The translations under genes were made by a program, and so were the position numbers. 64,000 nucleotides of DNA from Bagarius yarrelli. Its lineage: Eukaryota; Chordata; Actinopteri; Siluriformes; Sisoridae. Below, piece by piece: positions 33,680 through 43,380 of this stretch (within the stretch, counting starts at the first letter, position 1; every line of letters begins with the position of its first letter). Below the pieces are notes generated by a model. The model was not told where the DNA came from. It saw only the letters and a list, made by a program, of their open reading frames with translations, and did not search any database. Location: positions 1,741,501-1,805,500 of the forward strand of contig VCAZ01000045.1 of assembly GCA_005784505.1 (NCBI GenBank). Direction: 5' to 3'.

Positions 33680-34117
33680 GGAAATGTTACACCCCCCCCC
33701 CCCCCACCATCCCACTAAAGGGGCACTGTGGGACTTCTAGTCCTTTTGCTTATGTAGTCCATGTGCAACCTTTCATGTTTGTTGTGTAGTCTGTTTTGTG
33801 TGATTGTCATGTGTCTAGTCATGTGTTACCCCTGTGTTGTCATTGGTTGGTTTCACTATTGTGTTGATTTGTTGTGTATATTTGTTTTAAGTTTGTCTTA
33901 TTCTTGCTTTGTTGCTGTTTCCAGGTTTTTGCTGATGCTATTTCGCGTTCGTCTTGTTGTTTTTGCTAACGTTGCTTCGCTAGTTTTGGTTTTGTTCTTT
34001 TGCCTTGCCTAGTTCTTGTTTTTGTATCCCTAGGTTTTTTTGTTTGTTTTGTATTTTTTTTGCACTGTTAATAAATATTCTGCACTTTCATTCATCCCAA
34101 CCTCCAGTTCCTGACAC
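33680..34117 (+). mobile_element. Possible short LTR
   Basis: From TGTTACA followed by C14 (33692-33705) to AGTTCCTGACACA, a TG...CA unit of about 435 bp with AATAAA near 34069 and TTCTGCACTTTCATTCATCC after it. No target duplication is visible and the C run makes the start uncertain. The hydrophobic frame 33761-34012 is a translation of GT/TTG-rich LTR-like sequence, not a membrane protein. Confidence 0.35.
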
Positions 34118-34446
34118 ATTAAATAATTAAACTTGCATCTAGTTGTTTTTGGCTTGGTAAACACTTGGTTTGGGATTTAGTAAACCAGTATTTATTTCTT
34201 TATTTCTATCCAAAAATTGCTTAAATCATAACAGCGTCTGCTTAATGCTGTAATGTAAAGAAAAAGTACTGTTCAAACAGGATTCGTTTTCCAAACGACG
34301 CTTGAGTTTCAATTCTTCTCATTTGACGTCTGTAATTTCATGCACGGATTCCAACAAAACTAACATATCTGTGTTTAATACTGCGGTAGGAGTGTCTGTA
34401 GGCGGTGCAGAAGATCATGTGTTTTATCAAATATCAAGAAGCTTTA
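34118..34446. other. Non-coding sequence
   Basis: No gene or repeat recognised. Confidence 0.35.
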
Positions 34447-34716
34447 TTGACTTAGCGGTTAGCACTGTAGCCTCACAGGAAGGCTCCGGGTACTCCGGTT
34501 TCCTCCCACAATTCAAAAACATGTATGTTAGGTTAATTAGTGACTCTAATTTGCCTATAGTGTGTGTGTGTGTGTGTGTGGCCCTGTGTTGGATTGACGA
34601 CGTGTCCAGGGTGTACCCCTTTTGCCCCTTCAGAGACAGCTGGGATAAGCTCCAGCAGATCCCTGTGACCCCGAATTAGGGAATAAACGGGTATAGAAGA
34701 TGAATGAATAAATTAA
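34447..34716 (+). mobile_element. SINE-3 with internal deletion
   Basis: GACTTAGCGGTTAGCACTGT, CCTCACAGGAAGGCTCCGGG, then directly GGTACTCCGGTTTCCTCCC: the B box and the GTTTGCATGTTCTCCCC segment are deleted. The (GT)10 run at 34560-34579, CCAGGGTGTACCCC and the GAAGATGAATGAAT tail are intact. Confidence 0.85.
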
Positions 34717-36027
34717 TATAGCAGACGCAGTACACAGTAAAATAAAAATGTTTCTACACTACCCCATGGTGCTACACAAAACAACACAAAATTACACAAA
34801 ACAACAAAGTTAATTAACAGAGAACAACACAGAGTTAAGGACTAGATAATAAGTGTCTTAGCAACATAAAGCATGTGTGTGAATACAGTGCAACAAACAG
34901 TGCAAATGAACGATACAAAAACAAATGATGCACGGATAGTGGAAAAAAATATACGTAAGTAATAGCAGCAAAGATCATTTAACAACATTAAATTGACCTA
35001 GTCTTATTTCTGAGATCGGGATGTTTTAAGATATTTATTTAGTGTTTCGAAAACATTTTATTAAGAAAATCGATCAAAAATAAAGCAAAATTTAACAAAT
35101 CTGGGTTCTTATAATTAACCCACTGGAAAAAAAACCTTGTGTAAGCTTACATTATTTACTTATTATGTAAATAAGTGCATAAATAAAAGTAATCTTGCCT
35201 GACGCTGATATTACACTAGCCAGTTGCTGCCTTTTATTTTTTATTTGATTTAATTTTTTAGTTAGAAGTTGTATGGTAGTTTACCTTAACCAAAACACAA
35301 ACACTTTTTCGGCAACCACAAAAATTTGCATTTGGATTAGATTTTTCAAAGGACGCCCCGATTTTGCCGAAAAACAGTAGGTAATTTGCTTTGTAATTTT
35401 TTTACAGAGGATGTGTGAGGAAAACACAGACATGGCGGATGCGGATAGGATTAAAATTGTCTTTAATGTCTCTCTGTAATGTCTTTTCTCTAACGTCTCC
35501 CTGTAAAACTAGTCCCGTCCAAATAGGGCTTAAAAACACTCTTCCAAATCTTTAGCTCTTATTGGAAAATTTGGAACAGATTTTGGAGGAATATATGTAT
35601 TTTGATACCATTAAAAAGTTGCCAGGTGATTACAGCAATATAAATGTGTCTAAAGCTGAGCTAAGGATTAACGACAGACACAGCCACACACGCATGCTGA
35701 GACTATAATTAAACCCTAAGGAAAGAGGAATCTTGTGACTTACTCAGACTTTTTCTACAAAACCTTTTTCCTAGGTGTAATTAGCATTATTATCCGAGTC
35801 GGTTTTTTAATGCCAGGTCTGCTATGAGTTATGTGACTTCTAAAACTGAGCTGTCTCTAATGTCTAAAACGATCTGTAACAACTTGTAATTACAGCAGCC
35901 CCGGCAAAAAAAATTCCCAGAGCGAACCATTATAACGATCTGCCACAATATAAAAAAAAAAAAAGATAATATAAAAATAATAATAAAAAAAGTGGACGTC
36001 AGTCTTTTCTTTAATGGTTCAATGGAT
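34717..36027. other. AT-rich non-coding sequence
   Basis: No gene. The stretch 35400-35560 (AGAGGATGTGTGAGGAAAAC, ACATGGCGGATGCGGATAGG) resembles a dispersed fish repeat but I cannot assign it. Confidence 0.35.
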
Positions 36028-36420
36028 TAGGGCTGGGCGATATCGATATCGATTTTTATTACAATTTTAACAATAACGATACGTATAAATTCAATGTAAC
36101 TTTTTCGAAAGATATTTTTGGGAAAAATAGATATAATCACACTTAAAAACAATTTACATAAACATCCTAGTTAATAATACATTAATTAGAAAAAAATATA
36201 AAGAAATCAACATTTTGTTTGCAACCTTTTTAACCAAAATTTTTTTATAAAATAATATAAATAATACAATTAACATAAACCATGCATATTTTAGCGATTT
36301 TGCTAATTGTCTAATGACGCAAACATGATACAGTATACACAGTACACGCCGTCACCATGATTATAATTTAAAAAAAATATCGATACCAAATTAGAATTGA
36401 TAGTATATCAAAATTACATA
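36028..36420. mobile_element. hAT element, left end only
   Basis: TAGGGCTGGGCGATATCGAT is a typical hAT terminus (TAGGGCTG start, GATATCGAT palindrome inside). Further ATATCGATACC motifs occur at 36378-36389. No complementary right end is visible, so the element is truncated or eroded and its right limit is a guess. Confidence 0.5.
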
Positions 36421-37143
36421 TTCTTACTTTGGGGTCAATTTAGGAAAAATAGGGTTGAATGACAAATTCTATTATTCAAATGTTTATAAAAAAAAAGAGA
36501 ATAAAAAATTTTATTGAGTTATTGGTTAAATTAAGGGACAAAAAGATGAACAGAAAAACAGACTAAATATCTCTTATACTTTTCTCATACTTTTTATTCT
36601 GATACTTTTTATTCTCTATACTTTGAGTCTTGTATAGCATCATCAAATAACCTCGCTCCTGATATTCTAGTGTTACTTTGTTATAGGCAGTCAGAAAAAG
36701 TCATTCGAAGGTGTGATTTGTAGCACATCTATGAGTTTTGTTGACACAGTCAGAAGAGGCAATGTTCCCAGTTTTTACCTTGCCACTGTGATAATGAAAA
36801 TGTGTGTGTGTGTATGTATATATGTGTATGTATGTGCGCGCAACAGTGTGCGTGCGCTTTGTTAATCCATATAGAATATATGTCTGTATATAAAGATGAA
36901 GCTACTACAGAATTACCCAGGATTCCATCTTAACATAAAGCCAATTTAAGTATTAAAAAAAACAAACAAATGCGAATTAGTTGCGTTTTTATTAAGTTGT
37001 TTAAGCGGTTGATGTTGGTATGGGTAACCTAGTAACCAACAGTAAATAAACCAGTCGATTAGTTACGCGGGTTTAATATTTGCTAGGTCAGAATTTATTT
37101 CTAGTAACTAACAAAGCAAGCATAATAGAGACAGGGCTTTCTG
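36421..37143. other. AT-rich non-coding sequence with alternating purine-pyrimidine run
   Basis: At about 36800-36860 (TG)n, TATG repeats and TGTGCGCGCAAC/GTGTGCGTGCGC make a long alternating purine-pyrimidine stretch able to adopt Z-DNA. No gene recognised. Confidence 0.45.
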
Positions 37144-37275
37144 TGGGGAGGTGTTAGCTTAGCGGGTAAGGTGTTGGGCTCGATTTCCGGTACCACCAAG
37201 TTACCACCCCTGGTAATTCCTCAACTGTATAATGAAGAGAAATGTAAGTTTTGGATAAGATCCATAAATGTAAAT
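37144..37275 (+). mobile_element. SINE-1, eroded
   Basis: GGGGAGGTGTTAGCTTAGCG, GGTAAGGTGTTGGGCTCGAT (the region between A and B boxes is deleted), CACCAAGTTACCACCCCTGG and ATGTAAGTTTTGGATAAG. Confidence 0.75.
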
Positions 37276-37649
37276 TGGAAGAGTGTGCTAGAATGTGCTA
37301 GCGGTGGAGTTCGCAATTGACAATGCAACAATGTTGTTACGAACGAACTGGGAAGGACACCATCAGCGGAAAGGCAGATAGTAATGTTGGTTTAATACTC
37401 GCTGTGTCACAATTTATTCTACTTAATTTACCTACTAATTGTCATTAACACTTTCTGCAAAAAAAAAAAAAATACACCAAACTTTATTTTTCAAAATTGT
37501 ACATTCAATCCCTTGTTTTTGATGCAATACTTCAAATGTGCATAAACACATGCTAATAAAAACATAGCAATTGTCTGTCTTAATGAAAAGATTGTAGACG
37601 CTCGTCATGTTTTAATTAGTTCCTGCTTCATGATGGTTATAAATCAAAT
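37276..37649. other. Non-coding sequence
   Basis: No gene or repeat recognised apart from an A14 run near 37459. Confidence 0.35.
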
Positions 37650-37808
37650 GTCATTTTTATTCGTCACATATACTTTACAGCACAGTAAAATGTTTTTCTT
37701 CACATATCCCAGCTTAGTAAGTTAGAGGCAGAGCACAGGGTCAGCTAGCATACAGCGTCCCTGGAGCAGGAAGGGTCTTGCTCAAAGTCCCAACAGTTGC
37801 AGACTGGC
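37650..37808 (-). mobile_element. SINE-2
   Basis: TTCGTCACATATACTTTACA, GCACAGTAAAATGTTTTTCT, GAGGCAGAGCACAGGGTCAG, CCCTGGAGCAGGAAGGGTC and CTTGCTCAAAGTCCCAACAG; the tRNA-like head is missing. Confidence 0.8.
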
Positions 37809-37861
37809 TGACAAAATTTCCGAACTTTTGCAAAATTGCTGTTGATTTGACTGTGCAATGA

Positions 37862-37869
<8 letters not shown>

Positions 37870-37894
<25 letters not shown>
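37870..37894. repeat. T25 homopolymer
   Basis: Uninterrupted T run; the lysine-rich minus frames around it are artefacts. Confidence 0.95.
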
Positions 37895-38424
37895 GCATCC
37901 AAAAATCCCACCAGTTGATTCAAGCACACTGAATATTTTTTTTTACTTCTTTCAGTTCGTGTTTCTAGTATTGACTTGAACATTTAGTAAAGTTGCTTCG
38001 AACGTCTTTACTGGGTGTTAAAAAAGATGTGTGGGTGCACATGTTCCTTCAACTTTCTAGCTCTTATTATGTTAAACAAACCAGGCATTCTTGGAATGCC
38101 GGTGCTGAATAGCATAGTAAGGATGCACGACTTGTTGTTTACTTTATGTCCTTTCTTTTCCAACATTCCGAAATAACCTGTTGCCATATTTCTTTTCTTT
38201 TTTTCACCTCTGCAAATAGGAGCTTCTGCCAATGTCAAATGATGCCAAGTACTATGAAGGTCTTGGATTGAGTCTGTGGGTGGCTGTATTGTTGCTAGCA
38301 CTTTTTTGATCCTCAGAGATTCTGAGCATTAAATCATTTCGATCTTAGACTTTTCTTGTACAATATCCGACTGAGTGAGAATCAGAATTAAATACAACAC
38401 CACTATATAACAATTTGGTGTAGC
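37895..38424. other. Non-coding sequence
   Basis: No gene or repeat recognised. Confidence 0.35.
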
Positions 38425-38540
38425 CACAGTTTGTCGCCCCTGAGCAAGGCCTTTAACCCCCAATAGCTCAGATGTGTATATAAAAGAGCTAAATGTAAGT
38501 CACTCTGGATGAGGACGTCTGCCAAATGCTTTAAATGTAT
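38425..38540 (+). mobile_element. SINE-1, 5'-truncated
   Basis: CGCCCCTGAGCAAGGCCTTT, AACCCCCAATAGCTCAG, GTAAGTCACTCTGGATGAGG, ACGTCTGCCAAATGC: body and tail only. Confidence 0.85.
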
Positions 38541-38685
38541 TTATATGTGATTTTGTGCATATTATTCCAGATTTAGTCTCGATCTTAGTTCTTTAATAAT
38601 CTCCACGCTTTCCACCAGATTTTCTAAAATGACTATAAGGACTTGCACAATCATCTATAAACTTATTCGTAAGATCACATTTACA

Positions 38686-38775
38686 TTTCTAACATATAGC
38701 AGACACCCTATGAGACATTTATGCAATTTCTACCACAAACAATTGGGGATTAAGGGCCTTGCTTAGTGGTGGCTC
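38686..38775 (-). mobile_element. SINE-1 copy split by a younger SINE-1 (left part)
   Basis: Tail ACATTTACATTTCTAACATA, GCAGACACCCTATGAG and body CAATTGGGGATTAAGGGCCT run up to TTGCTTAG, where the next element starts. The rest of this copy resumes at 38958 with TTGCTCAGGGGCCCAACAG. Confidence 0.75.
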
Positions 38776-38957
38776 ATGGTTAAGGTGTTAGATTGCTAAC
38801 CCGAAGATTGTGGGTTTGATTCCCAGCTCCACCAAGCCACCACTGCTGGGCCTCTGAGTAAGGCCCTTAACCCCCAATTGCTCAGTTGTATAAATGAGAT
38901 AAATGTAAGTTGCTCCAGATAAGGATGTCTACCAAATGCGGTAAATGCCTCTAAATG
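38776..38957 (+). mobile_element. Younger SINE-1 inserted in an older SINE-1
   Basis: A complete copy: head TGGTGGCTCATGGTTAAGG, B box GGGTTTGATTCCC, body CACCACTGCTGGGCCTCTGA, tail ATGTAAGTTGCTCCAGATAA to CTCTAAATG. It is bordered by TTGCTTAG and TTGCTCAG, a target-site duplication of about 8 bp with one mismatch, lying in the host SINE sequence. Confidence 0.8.
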
Positions 38958-38992
38958 TTGCTCAGGGGCCCAACAGTGGTAAATTGGTGGTA
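38958..38992 (-). mobile_element. SINE-1 copy split by a younger SINE-1 (right part)
   Basis: TTGCTCAGGGGCCCAACAG and GTGGTAAATTGGTGGTA continue the copy that began at 38686; its head end is then cut by the SINE-2 that follows. Confidence 0.75.
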
Positions 38993-39238
38993 AGATAAAG
39001 AGGCTTATTTGTCACATATACTTTACAGCACAGTGAAATTTGTTTCTTCGCATACCCCATCTTAGAAAGTTAGGGTCAGAGCACAGGGTCAGGTATGATG
39101 CAGTGCCCCTGGAGCAAGAAGAGTTAAGGGTCTTGCTTAAGGTCCCAGCGGTGGCAGTCTGGAAACGGTGGGGCTCAAACCCAGGTCTGGTCATCCAAAC
39201 AACAACGCTGTGCCTTAACTATTTGAGCCACTCCAGCT
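38993..39238 (-). mobile_element. SINE-2, full length
   Basis: GGCTTATTTGTCACATATAC, ACAGCACAGTGAAATTTG, GGGTCAGAGCACAGGGTCAG, CCCCTGGAGCAAGAAGAG, GGTCCCAGCGGTGGCAGTC, then the tRNA-like head with B-box complement GGGGCTCAAACCC and TTAACTATTTGAGCCACTC. The overlapping frames on both strands at 39012-39267 are repeat translations. Confidence 0.85.
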
Positions 39239-39257
39239 TTAATAGTACTGTTACTAG

Positions 39258-39500
39258 TGTTGGGTGAAGATGTCTGTGGTGCAGCTCATTCCAAAGGTGT
39301 TCAGTGGTGTTAAGTTCCTTCATTCCAGTTATAACACAGCATGACTTCATGGAGCTCAGGGACTTTGTGCACAGGGGTATTGTCATGCCGGAGCAGGGTT
39401 TGGGTCTCTTAGTTCCAGCGATGAGATATCTTAATGTTACCGCATATTAGGAGCATCTTGGACTGGGGAAGACATGGTTGAAGATGTGCTGGTAATATGT
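39258..39500 (-). mobile_element. Tc1-derived non-autonomous element, fragment
   Basis: GCAGCTCATTCCAAAGGTGT, ATGACTTCATGGAGCTCAGG, ACTTTGTGCACAGGGGTATT, GTCATGCCGGAGCAGGG and TTTGGGTCTCTTAGTTCCAG follow the family order. Termini are not preserved. Confidence 0.7.
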
Positions 39501-40462
39501 CCAGTATGGTCCAATGACATGAGGTCAAAAATATAGCAACAGCATTGATTCACTAACAAAAAAGCGTCTGTGGTACAAAAATGTGTTCCCGACGATGCAC
39601 ATTTGAGACAAAACAATTAGATCCTAATGGAAAGTGGTAGAGCGGCACCCAAATGCCCCGTATTGCCTGGCAGCCGCTATTTTCTAGTTACCCTTATTAA
39701 TTATGCACTGGTTATATAAAAAAAAAAACTTTCTTCCCAAAGTGGAATATCTGCTCTTTCTCCTTTATAGTGACAGCTTGAAGTATAGAGTTTTATTCCA
39801 GTGTTAGTAAGTGGTAGCTTGTGCACATTGCCATTGGACAAGATGGACATAAAGCCAGTGCTTTTAAGCAATTGGAAGTGAAATTAAAAAAAAAAAGGTT
39901 TCATCTGGCAAAGGTACCTTGCTGTCCTTCATCACCAAGCAAACAGTTTCCAGGCATCTAAAAAAAAAAAAAGCTAGTGGAGGATAGACAGAGGACATGC
40001 CATCCAACACACTAGCCAAAGCCTCCAACTTTTGGCTGCTTTTATATCGTGCGGAAGCAGTGGTGTGTGAGGAGCTGTGAGTCTTCCTGTCGGGATGTGA
40101 TTAGAGAAGGGTGACACGTTCCAAATTTCATTACATTTGAAACTCTATGGTCTTTTTTTACAAAAGTCATTTTCACTTGAGTGGACATCAGATTTGCGTC
40201 CATTCTTATTTTTTAATATGAATTTGCATAAAAAAAAAGTGATTCTGAAAAGTGATTCTTTGGACTCATTGAAATTCTCTGTGGCGTAATATCGCTGTCA
40301 CCAAACCCCGTAGAGATGCATCCTGTTTTTAATTCTCGTGTGTATCTTTGGCTTTTAATAATTTACTGTTTTCTAAATCTAAGGTTGCTAAATATTTAAT
40401 AAGTGCTCAGGCTCTGGGCATGTGGACCCTACTCTTGGTCTCCAGGTTGGCAAGTTTTAAAA
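39501..40462. other. Non-coding sequence
   Basis: No gene or dispersed repeat recognised; A runs near 39718-39728, 39886-39896 and 39961-39971. Confidence 0.4.
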
Positions 40463-40749
40463 CTTGAGAGAGAGAGAGAAAGAGAGAGAGAGAGAAAGGG
40501 AGAGAGGGGGGAGAGAAAGAGAGAGCGGGGAAGAGAAAGAGAGAGAGCGAGGGAGAGAAAGAGAAAGAATGAAAGAGAAGGGGGAGAAATAGAGACAGTG
40601 TGAGAAAGATGAGGAGAAAAAGAGGGAGAACGACAGAGAGAGAGAGAGAAGGGGGGAGAGGGGAAGAAAAAGGGAGAGAGAGTGAGGGGAAGAGAAAGGG
40701 GGAGAGAGAGGGGAAGAAAAATAGAGAGAGAGAGAGATAGAAAGGGGAA
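40463..40749. repeat. Polypurine (GA)n-rich tract
   Basis: About 285 bp almost free of pyrimidines on the plus strand, made of GAGA, GGGA and GAAA units. A second, shorter purine tract is at 40905-40975. Such tracts can form intramolecular triplexes. Three open frames over it are composition artefacts. Confidence 0.95.
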
Positions 40750-40975
40750 GACTTTTTGACAACTTTATTTATACAAGTCACATATTATAAAAAGCAGTGA
40801 CTGAATAAATAAATGTTTTTAAAAAATGTCAATAAACATAAGTGATGATTAATTTAGCTCTGCTGCAAAGTAAAGTTTTCCGTCTGCAAGAGAACACAAA
40901 GGAGAAGAGAAAGGGAGAGAGAGAGGGAAAGAGAAGTAGGTGGAGAGTAAGACAGAGAGAGAGAGAGAGAAAGAA

Positions 40976-41440
40976 CAGTGCTCTAGGTTCTACGGAATCC
41001 AGAAAGGCCAGTTCTTTGATTTGCAGCAGCGCTAGCAATGTTTTTGAGCAGATACGATGTCAGAAAGACGAGTGTCAGCAAAAGAGAGTGTTCAGAGCAA
41101 CATTACCGAGCGTCTACAGCCGGGAAAGAAAAATCAGACTCAGCAACCTCCGCATAGAACACAGATAAACAAGTCCTCTCGCTTTATAGACGAGGTCGTT
41201 TTAAGTGTTGCATTATATAACAGCTCACAGAACACTAAACCAAAGCTATACCCGAGTGGAACACCACTAGTCCGAACTAAACAGAGATACGAGTCGCCAG
41301 GTCACGGTTCCTCATTTCACAGAGGTGTAATGAGCTGCTGCGAGTTTTTATGGAAAAATTCTCGGGTTTTACGGAACAAACATTAAAGCGAACAAAGCAG
41401 CGGGCAGATGGCGCTGACCTGCCGCATCTCCCTTAGTTTA
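40976..41440. promoter_or_regulatory. CpG-rich segment, second candidate promoter
   Basis: By hand about 23 CpG in some 430 bp, near the number expected from composition, against strong CpG depletion outside. An ATG-started plus frame of 109 codons (41057-41386) lies in it; it begins MSERRVSAKESVQS, is rich in S, R and K, and has no domain I recognise. No dispersed repeat explains the segment. A first exon, a pseudogene or an unmethylated non-genic island are all possible. Confidence 0.35.
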
Positions 41441-41752
41441 AAAAAAAAAAACCAACCAAATACTCTTCAAGGTTCAAGGGTACATTTTATTAGATTGGCT
41501 AACGTTATCACTAATAGCTAAGCAACTGCCTGAACCATTTATCTTAGTGTCTACTGTTGGTAAGTTCAGGGCTTTTGTCGCCTGCAAAAGAGGCAGGCTT
41601 AAATGTGGGACATTATGTTAAAGGGGTCGTCATGTAGCAGATTGTCTTCCACTGGTGGAGTAGGAAAAAGTCTGAGACGAATACATTATGGGGGAAAAAA
41701 TGAAGTCTGTAGCGGATCTTCGTTTTTTTTTAATTGATTAATTCAATAAAAA
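41441..41752. other. Non-coding sequence
   Basis: No gene or repeat recognised. Confidence 0.35.
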
Positions 41753-42130
41753 GGGCAGCACAATGGCTTAGTGGTTAGCACTGTTGCCTCACAGCAAGAA
41801 GGCCCCGGGTTCGATTCCCTTGGCAGGGGCCTTTCTGTGTGGAGTTTGCATGTTCTCCCCGTGGTTGCATAGGGTTACTCTGGGTACTCCGGTTTTCTTC
41901 CACAGCCCAAAAACGTGTATGTTAGATTGAGTTAGTGATTCTAAGTTCTAAGTGTTCTAAGTTCTAAGTGTGAGTGTGTTTGTGTGTGTGGCCCTGTGAC
42001 GGACTGGCAACCTGTCCAGGGTGTTACCCCTCCTGCCTTTTACCCTTTCAGAGACGGCGGGGATAGACCCCAGCAGATCTCCATGACCCTGAATTAGGGA
42101 ATAAGTGGGTATAGAAGATGAATGAATAAA
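41753..42130 (+). mobile_element. SINE-3, full length, tRNA-like head
   Basis: Head GGGCAGCACAATGGCTTAGT with GGCTTAGTGGTTAGCAC (A-box-like) and GGGTTCGATTCCC (41807-41819, perfect B box), then GTGTGGAGTTTGCATGTTCT, CCGGTTTTCTTCCACAGCCC, GGCCCTGTGACGGACTGGC, CCTGTCCAGGGTGTTACCC, GAGACGGCGGGGATAGACCC and the GAAGATGAATGAATAAA tail. An internal TTCTAAG duplication occurs at 41938-41968. This is the reference copy for the family. Confidence 0.9.
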
Positions 42131-42305
42131 CTGAGTAAAATGCACTCATGCTAATTATTTAGCTACAATTTCTTTAGTAGCATCTGATTTAATTATTTCA
42201 TCATTTATTTTTTATCTTTTTATTTTTTTTTTTACATTTTAAAACAGTTATAACAGAAATAATTGCTAATCGTTAATATTTACATTTCAAAAGGATACCT
42301 AAGCT
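42131..42305. other. AT-rich spacer
   Basis: No feature recognised between the SINE-3 and the hAT element. Confidence 0.35.
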
Positions 42306-42526
42306 CAGTGATGGAAATAACAGTGTTATAAATAAATAGTGTTACTAACCGTGTTCCTTTTTTTTTTTCAGAAAGAGTAATTGAATAAAAACTCTTTCCC
42401 TCATTATAATGCCGATACCGTTACTGACAATAAAATGTAGCATTGTTATAATTAATCCCATTGAAGCAGTTTTAATCCGAAGACCTGCAAAGTTTTCTTT
42501 TTTCTCTGGTGTTTGTGCAGTAAGGT

Positions 42527-42596
42527 GGGACACATAACTGATGATGATTGGGACACATAACTGATGATGATTGGGACACACAACTGATGATGATCG
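42527..42596. repeat. 23-bp tandem repeat, three copies
   Basis: GGGACACA(T/C)AACTGATGATGAT occurs three times in a row inside the hAT element. Confidence 0.9.
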
Positions 42597-42905
42597 ACTT
42601 CTGTAAATTTCCATCCAAATAGTTCGGATGTATGCACAGTCAATGGCAAGTTCCAAATGACAGACTTCCTGACCGTCCAAAAAGTTTATTCTACAGGAGT
42701 CAGAGCGATGGCAAGTCCAAAGAAAGACAGAGTCTTCCCACGTCGTTGCCATTTCACCTTCTTAATCTAATGAAACATGCTTCCTAAATATAGGATCAAT
42801 CTCAAATCCCAGTGTTAATTCAGTTTCCAATTAGTTACTTTTATTATAATGTACTGTAACTCAGTTAATATTTGTAAGAAGTAACTAGTAGCTATAACTA
42901 ATTAT

Positions 42906-43347
42906 TACAGTGGTGCCTGTGAGGGAGCTCGTAACTCAAATTACACGTATGTCAAATCAATTTTCCTATTGAAATAAGTTGAAATGCCATTAATCCGTTT
43001 CTTTATATTACATGTTTTTAAATAAGAAAAATAAATAAGGAATATTGTATAAAACACTACAATAGGATGTACTGCAATGAACTGGTTTAATTAAGTAAAA
43101 TGTACAGCATTTACCTTGGAGATCAGACGACCCCACTTGCTAGCGCATTTGCTAATGCACATGTCTGACTAGATATCAAGTGAGACACGGGATGCTAGGC
43201 AGATGTTACAGTGTTCACTGTGGGGTTCGCTACACCAACTAGCGGTAGCTCGTAACCCGAATTTCAGCTCACAATTTAAAGCAAAAAATCGGCAGAGAGA
43301 CATCTCGTATCTCGAAAAAAAACCTCGTAAGTCAGGGTACCGCTGTA
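42906..43347. mobile_element. Mariner/Tc1-type MITE with TA duplication
   Basis: The element at 42908-43345 (438 bp) starts CAGTGGTGCCTGTGAG and ends CAGGGTACCGCTG, with TA on both sides, as Tc1/mariner transposases produce. Subterminal GAGCTCGTAACTCAAATTAC and CATCTCGTATCTCG are partly complementary. The family is common in vertebrates. It sits inside the older hAT element, so it is younger. Confidence 0.75.
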
Positions 43348-43380
43348 TATGACTTTTTTAAACTAGTTCCACTAACTATA

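Larger units (their letters stand above)
42306..43380. mobile_element. hAT element interrupted by a mariner MITE
   Basis: It starts CAGTGATGGAAATAACAGTG with TAAATAGTGTTACTAACC, and contains TGCCGATACCGTTACTGACA and GGGACACATAACTGATGATG, which match from memory a common fish hAT family. The far part GAAGTAACTAGTAGCTATAA, CTAATTATTA is cut at 42906 by the MITE, and continues after it as TGACTTTTTTAAACTAGTTCC, the expected continuation. The right terminus and TSD are not clear. The 135-residue minus frame (42345-42752) lies in this non-coding part. Confidence 0.6.

Noticed and set aside
33761..34012. Hydrophobic 83-residue frame resembling a membrane protein
   Set aside because: Lies in TTG/TGT-rich LTR-like sequence; hydrophobicity follows from T-rich codons.
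40403..40781. Three overlapping open frames, up to 124 residues
   Set aside because: Composition artefact of the purine tract, giving serine-leucine-phenylalanine or arginine-glutamate strings.
42345..42752. 135-residue minus-strand frame
   Set aside because: Lies inside a non-coding hAT derivative and contains the translation of its 23-bp tandem repeat.
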